NCBI GenBank assembly: GCA_011033025.1
Contig: WFMF01000026.1
Coordinates: 248,001-312,000, forward strand
Reading direction: 5' to 3'
Source of the DNA: Beroe forskalii
Lineage: Eukaryota; Ctenophora; Nuda; Beroida; Beroidae
Length of the DNA stretch: 64,000 nucleotides
Shown: in pieces, positions 61,301 to 64,000 of the stretch
Layout: each line of letters starts with the position of its first letter
Position numbering within the stretch: the first letter of the stretch is position 1
Translations under genes and position numbers: made by a program
The notes under the pieces: generated by a model
Databases searched by the model: none
What the model was told of the DNA's origin: nothing
Seen by the model: only the letters and a program-made list of their open reading frames with translations

Positions 61301-63400
61301 TTCTGTCTGTCTTTCTTCACCACTCAGATCCCCAATTCTCCTGCTACTCTCCCATATCCAAAAAGCCGCGAACCAGCAAACCTGGTTCGGAGGAAATTTT
61401 GAAACGGAGGAAATTTTCGGGGAAAACGGAGGAAATTCTCAGCGGAAAGCTAGTACAGAAAATTTGATTTTCTGTACTGTGTTTTACCCGAATTGCATTC
61501 GAATGAATCAATGGATGAAATTTCAAATCATTCCTGCACTAACTAACAGTTTTCAGTGATAAGAATTAGGATGTTAAAACCGTATCAGAAAGATATTCAA
61601 TGTGGAATGTGCAAAAACGTGCCTGCATGCACACAATCTGAATCGGCATTTCCAGAGGCATCATCCCTCCATGTGAGCACCTTCCCAGGGAGAACAAATT
61701 AAATTGATTCAGATGCGAAAAACCTTGAAAATTTTTGCCTTCAACAGGCTGTTGTGATGTCACAAAATTGGTCAGGAATAATTTCAGAAACAGTTTCAGA
61801 TGTAAGACTTTCAAATTTTTTGCCTGAGACGGGATATTGTACTTGTAATCAATCCAATTATAATTAACATTACGTTTACCAAATTCATTGTCAATGAAAC
61901 TTAAAAATTTTCGCCTGCGGCGGGCTGTCATGATCAAATTATGCTGCTAGAATGATCCTAGACAGTCTCAGAGGTAAAATAGGTTCCAAAATTTTCGCCT
62001 GCGGCGCGCTTTTGTGATCGAATTATGTTGCTGAATTGATCCTAGACAGTCTCAGAGGTAAAACAGTTTCCAAATTTTCGCCTGCGGCGGGCTGTTTTAA
62101 TCAAATTATGTTACTGAATATTGATCCTAGACAGTCTCAGAGGTAAAACCTTCCAAATTTTCGCCTGCGGCGGGCTGATGTCATCAAATTATGTTATTAA
62201 ATTGGCCAAAGACACACTGTGAGTCTTAGACATGTAAAACTTTCGAAAATTTCGCCTGCGTCGAAGGACAGTGTCAGTAGGATTCGAAATCAAAAAGTCT
62301 ACATGCAATTGACTGAATGTTCGTGATATTGCAAGTTTATCAAAATAATTGCTTTTGTTTAATAATAATCATTGAAGAAGCCAATTTTGAGGCCTGTTTG
62401 CTTCGCTGGCAAAATGGAATCAATTTTAAAAGCGAAGCAATGGACAGCGAAATAGGCAAAAGTTTTGTGAGTGAAGCGAGTAGGCTGCGAAATGGGCAAA
62501 AATTTCTGGTTCGGAGGAAGTTTTTTATTTTTTGGATATGGGGCTACTCTGTTGCAGCGAACAATACAACACACACCCCGGCCAGTAATCCGATGTTTGA
62601 AGTATGCTAACTAGTTTGTGTATCAACTAGTGTATCAACTAATGCGCGTGTATCCAGTGTACATTGTCAACACCCCAGCTAATTTACATTTCTTATATCC
62701 TGTGGGTAAGTACTAAGTACCTCTCACAACTTCAAATGTGACAATTGCTTTAAATATTCCTAGCCCTGCCAACTTAATGTGTAATGGGTACATCTACCTG
62801 ACTTACTGAGCACCTAGTGGGTACATCTAGTGATGGGGAAGATATGAACTCATCTCTCCAGTTTTGTGTACCTCATTAATCATCACAAGATCTTATCTCC
62901 TAAACTTCCACTACATTATGCATTGACTTAATGTCCATGTTTCAGTGTATTGGCTGTGTATAATTATACTGACAGTGTCTTGAAAAGAAATACTGAGTAC
63001 GGCCGCGCTAGGGTTGTCCACATTTCAACAATCGAGTGTGATAACTGGGAGCCATTGAGCCACCTAATACCACTGTGTATAACAGTGAGTACAGTGTGTA
63101 TATGGTAATTCTAAGGTTTACTACGTTTCTGGTGTAGCGTATCATTGAAGGGTACGTGATTCTTCCATCATTGTGTTTAACACTCCACTCAAATCATGGT
63201 ACAATGGTACGATAGTCAACCTGGTGACTAAATCATATGGCTGGCAACTGTTTGGTAGCACGCGACTTTTTACACGCCATGTATAGTATGAAATGTACCT
63301 AGATACAAGTTGAATGTATACTGTACAATGTACATACCCTGTAGATGTCGAAGTGAGCAATGAGCGATTTGATCTTCTCCAGATGCTCCTGTCCCTGCGT
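55350..63400 (-). CDS. Unrecognised multi-exon gene, C-terminal 174 residues visible
   Basis: Four exons on the minus strand, all joined in phase 0: 63338-63400 (QEHLEKIKSLIAHFDIYR), 59791-59937 (KDLMDYVEGIPEKRRCKA, then LWLLRESEALFRQTVVAKDR), 58556-58717 (IFAYKSSKIKRGSWMLKKG, then a Ser-rich stretch), 55350-55502 (EVFDEVPPNDGILRPSTA, ending NNDIED and TGA at 55350-55352). Lengths of 63, 147, 162 and 153 bases are all multiples of three and each border has a clean GT-AG. The first two exons look alpha-helical, the last two disordered, Ser/Pro-rich and probably regulatory. No family recognised. The 5' part was not found before the window edge. Confidence 0.8.
55475..55625 (-). repeat. Duplicated exon start and acceptor of the unrecognised gene
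   Basis: GAACTTCCTGAGAAAAGAGG, with GTCATTGGGGG before it, at about 55584-55623 repeats the exon/acceptor junction at about 55473-55521, losing about 13 bases of exon. Both copies keep a CTCTTTTCTCAG acceptor on the sense strand. Confidence 0.8.
57331..57398. mobile_element. MITE with GGCGGTT ends and an internal CRE
   Basis: CAGGCGGTTAAGATGACGTC at the left, then ATTATCATAGCGCAATGTGG, and TTGAAACGCCTATTTTC at the right. A CRE-type copy in the opposite orientation abuts at 57253-57300, and another lies at 56698-56723. Confidence 0.72.
58273..58390. repeat. Long AT-rich palindrome
   Basis: Left arm AAACAATTCTAATTTTATTT then AATCATTATACATACAATTT, repeated inverted after the short loop TGTGTTTGCA. 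Arms are about 50 bp with only a few mismatches, so it should form a strong hairpin or cruciform. Confidence 0.88.
59413..59553. mobile_element. Foldback element with GATCGACGCGGAA arms
   Basis: AGGCACCTGCGTCGTTCCGC then GTCGATCGAAT at the left; inverted as ATTCGATCGACGCGGAATG then ATGAAACCACCT at the right. About 140 bp with no ORF. A weaker relative with CGATCGAT and GATAAAGACG arms is at about 17150-17275. Confidence 0.75.
59988..60062 (+). pseudogene. tRNA-like sequence, probably tRNA-derived SINE head or dead tRNA
   Basis: GATAGCTCAGTCGGTAGAGC is a perfect internal A box, and GAGTTCAAACCC resembles the B box at normal spacing. The acceptor and T stems do not pair, and the anticodon loop TCCCGGT lacks U33, so this is not a working tRNA. 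A and B boxes could still recruit RNA polymerase III. It lies in the intron between exons 59791 and 63338 of the minus-strand gene. Confidence 0.65.
60848..60897 (-). repeat. CRE-type element, both palindromes intact
   Basis: GTGACGTCATCAACGCCCCA, TTCTAACGCCTGA, then TAATGACGTCACTCCC. Further copies occur at about 63728-63762 and 63878-63913. Confidence 0.72.
61715..62265 (+). repeat. Tandem repeat of about 75-80 bp with TTTTCGCCTGCGGCGGGC
   Basis: Five to seven copies, best at 61905-62180. Each contains AATTTTCGCCTGCGGCGGGC, TGATCAAATTATGTTGCTGA and GATCCTAGACAGTCTCAGAG. The GC-rich block is conserved while the AT part drifts. The 123-residue minus-strand ORF at 61566-61937 lies partly in it and is not a gene. 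Confidence 0.88.
62266..63337. other. Intron of the minus-strand gene, nothing else seen
   Basis: AT-rich. A GCGAAGC/GGCAAAA repeat at about 62395-62500 and TGGTTCGGAGGAA shared by 61370-61390 and 62508-62520 point to another decayed repeat. No exon seen. Confidence 0.5.
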
Positions 63401-63859
63401 CTGAAAAAGAAAACACTTCAGAGTTTGTTGGGAAACATAGAATTTATAGCGAGATCCAATTATTTGAAAATGCGCGCGCGTTTCTAAGGATACGTAAACG
63501 CGTGCACTTACACACTTTACACACTCGCTTTCTGTTAGATCATGAAAAAATCATGCGCATGCAGTGCCAAGGAAAAGCAGTAAGAAACTCATGTATGGAG
63601 TGAGGAAAGCAATGGTGCAATTAATTAGAAACCCCATTAAAGAGCGCGAGATATTCTGGGTGGTTTTAACTGCGAGCCAATTAATCAGGAGACAGAGGGT
63701 TGCCATGGTTACGCTGGAGTGTGACACGTGACCTCATTATCAGGGTTTAGGATGGAGAACTTATCAAGTTACCCTGCAGCCTAATCACTCCTACGCAAGG
63801 AGAGGGTGTAAATGCTCCATTCTAATGTAACTATCTAGTATCTAAACCCGTGAGCTGAA

Positions 63860-63940
63860 TTAGGCGGTTCAGCGTGCATCAACTTACTACATTGTGCTAT
63901 GATAATGACGTCATCTTGACCGCTTATTTCTCTTGCGCGC
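63860..63940. mobile_element. MITE with ATTAGGCGGTT ends and an internal CRE
   Basis: AATTAGGCGGTTCAGCGTGC at the left, ATGATAATGACGTCATCTTG inside, and ACCGCTTATTTCTCTTGCGC at the right. A further full member of the AAATAGGCGG/CRE family. Confidence 0.75.
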
Positions 63941-64000
63941 ACATGTTAGTGTAAAAAGTAAATGTGAGCCCTGTACTCATAAGAGCGCAGAAATACCGTA

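Noticed and set aside
61566-61937. 123-residue minus-strand ORF
   Set aside because: Overlaps the 75-80 bp tandem repeat and has no family features.

Overview
This is nuclear DNA from a multicellular animal, probably an invertebrate or early-branching lineage; I cannot name the species. The evidence is spliceosomal introns of about 0.1-4 kb with GT-AG borders, a septin, a Seh1-type nucleoporin, a protein joining a TIR domain to a MyD88-like death domain, a Penelope-like retroelement remnant, and many short non-autonomous transposons and minisatellites. Exons are mostly GC-richer than their AT-rich surroundings.

Layout: (1) 1-17,026, minus strand: a septin gene whose 3' end runs off the left edge. 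Its G1, G3 and G4 motifs, septin unique element and start of a C-terminal coiled coil are recognisable over 10-11 exons. A 1.5-kb transposon sits beside the splice donor of the exon leading into the P-loop. (2) 17,027-24,428: no gene seen. (3) 24,429-26,900, plus strand: an AT-rich block with a Penelope-like GIY-YIG remnant followed by an intronless Seh1 gene. (4) About 27,090-48,171, plus strand: a 16-exon gene for a protein of about 677 residues with an N-terminal TIR domain and a C-terminal MyD88-like death domain, the reverse of MyD88 order. The reading phase is continuous across all chosen junctions. (5) 48,172-55,349: intergenic, packed with palindromic repeat families. (6) 55,350-63,400, minus strand: the last four visible exons of a gene I do not recognise; its 5' part lies beyond the right edge or was not seen.

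The most unusual structural theme is that many minisatellites and local duplications lie exactly on exon-intron borders and carry copies of the splice signals: donor-bearing repeats just inside introns (1,689-2,219; 29,134-29,345; 31,797-31,945; 43,659-44,080; 46,309-46,450), CTAAC plus pyrimidine arrays before acceptors (53-692; 29,690-29,884), and duplicated exon-start/acceptor segments (2,358-2,404; 3,448-3,652; 55,475-55,625). One intron of the TIR-death gene is bounded by a perfect 12-bp direct repeat, which suggests recent intron gain.

A second theme is several families of short foldback or MITE-like elements: one with paired TGACGTCA sites, one with AAATAGGCGG ends, CCAAT-containing hairpins, and a GGTGTCCCGACC-ended family built around TTACGCCGCGTAA. 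No bacterial operon, CRISPR array or viral genome was seen.
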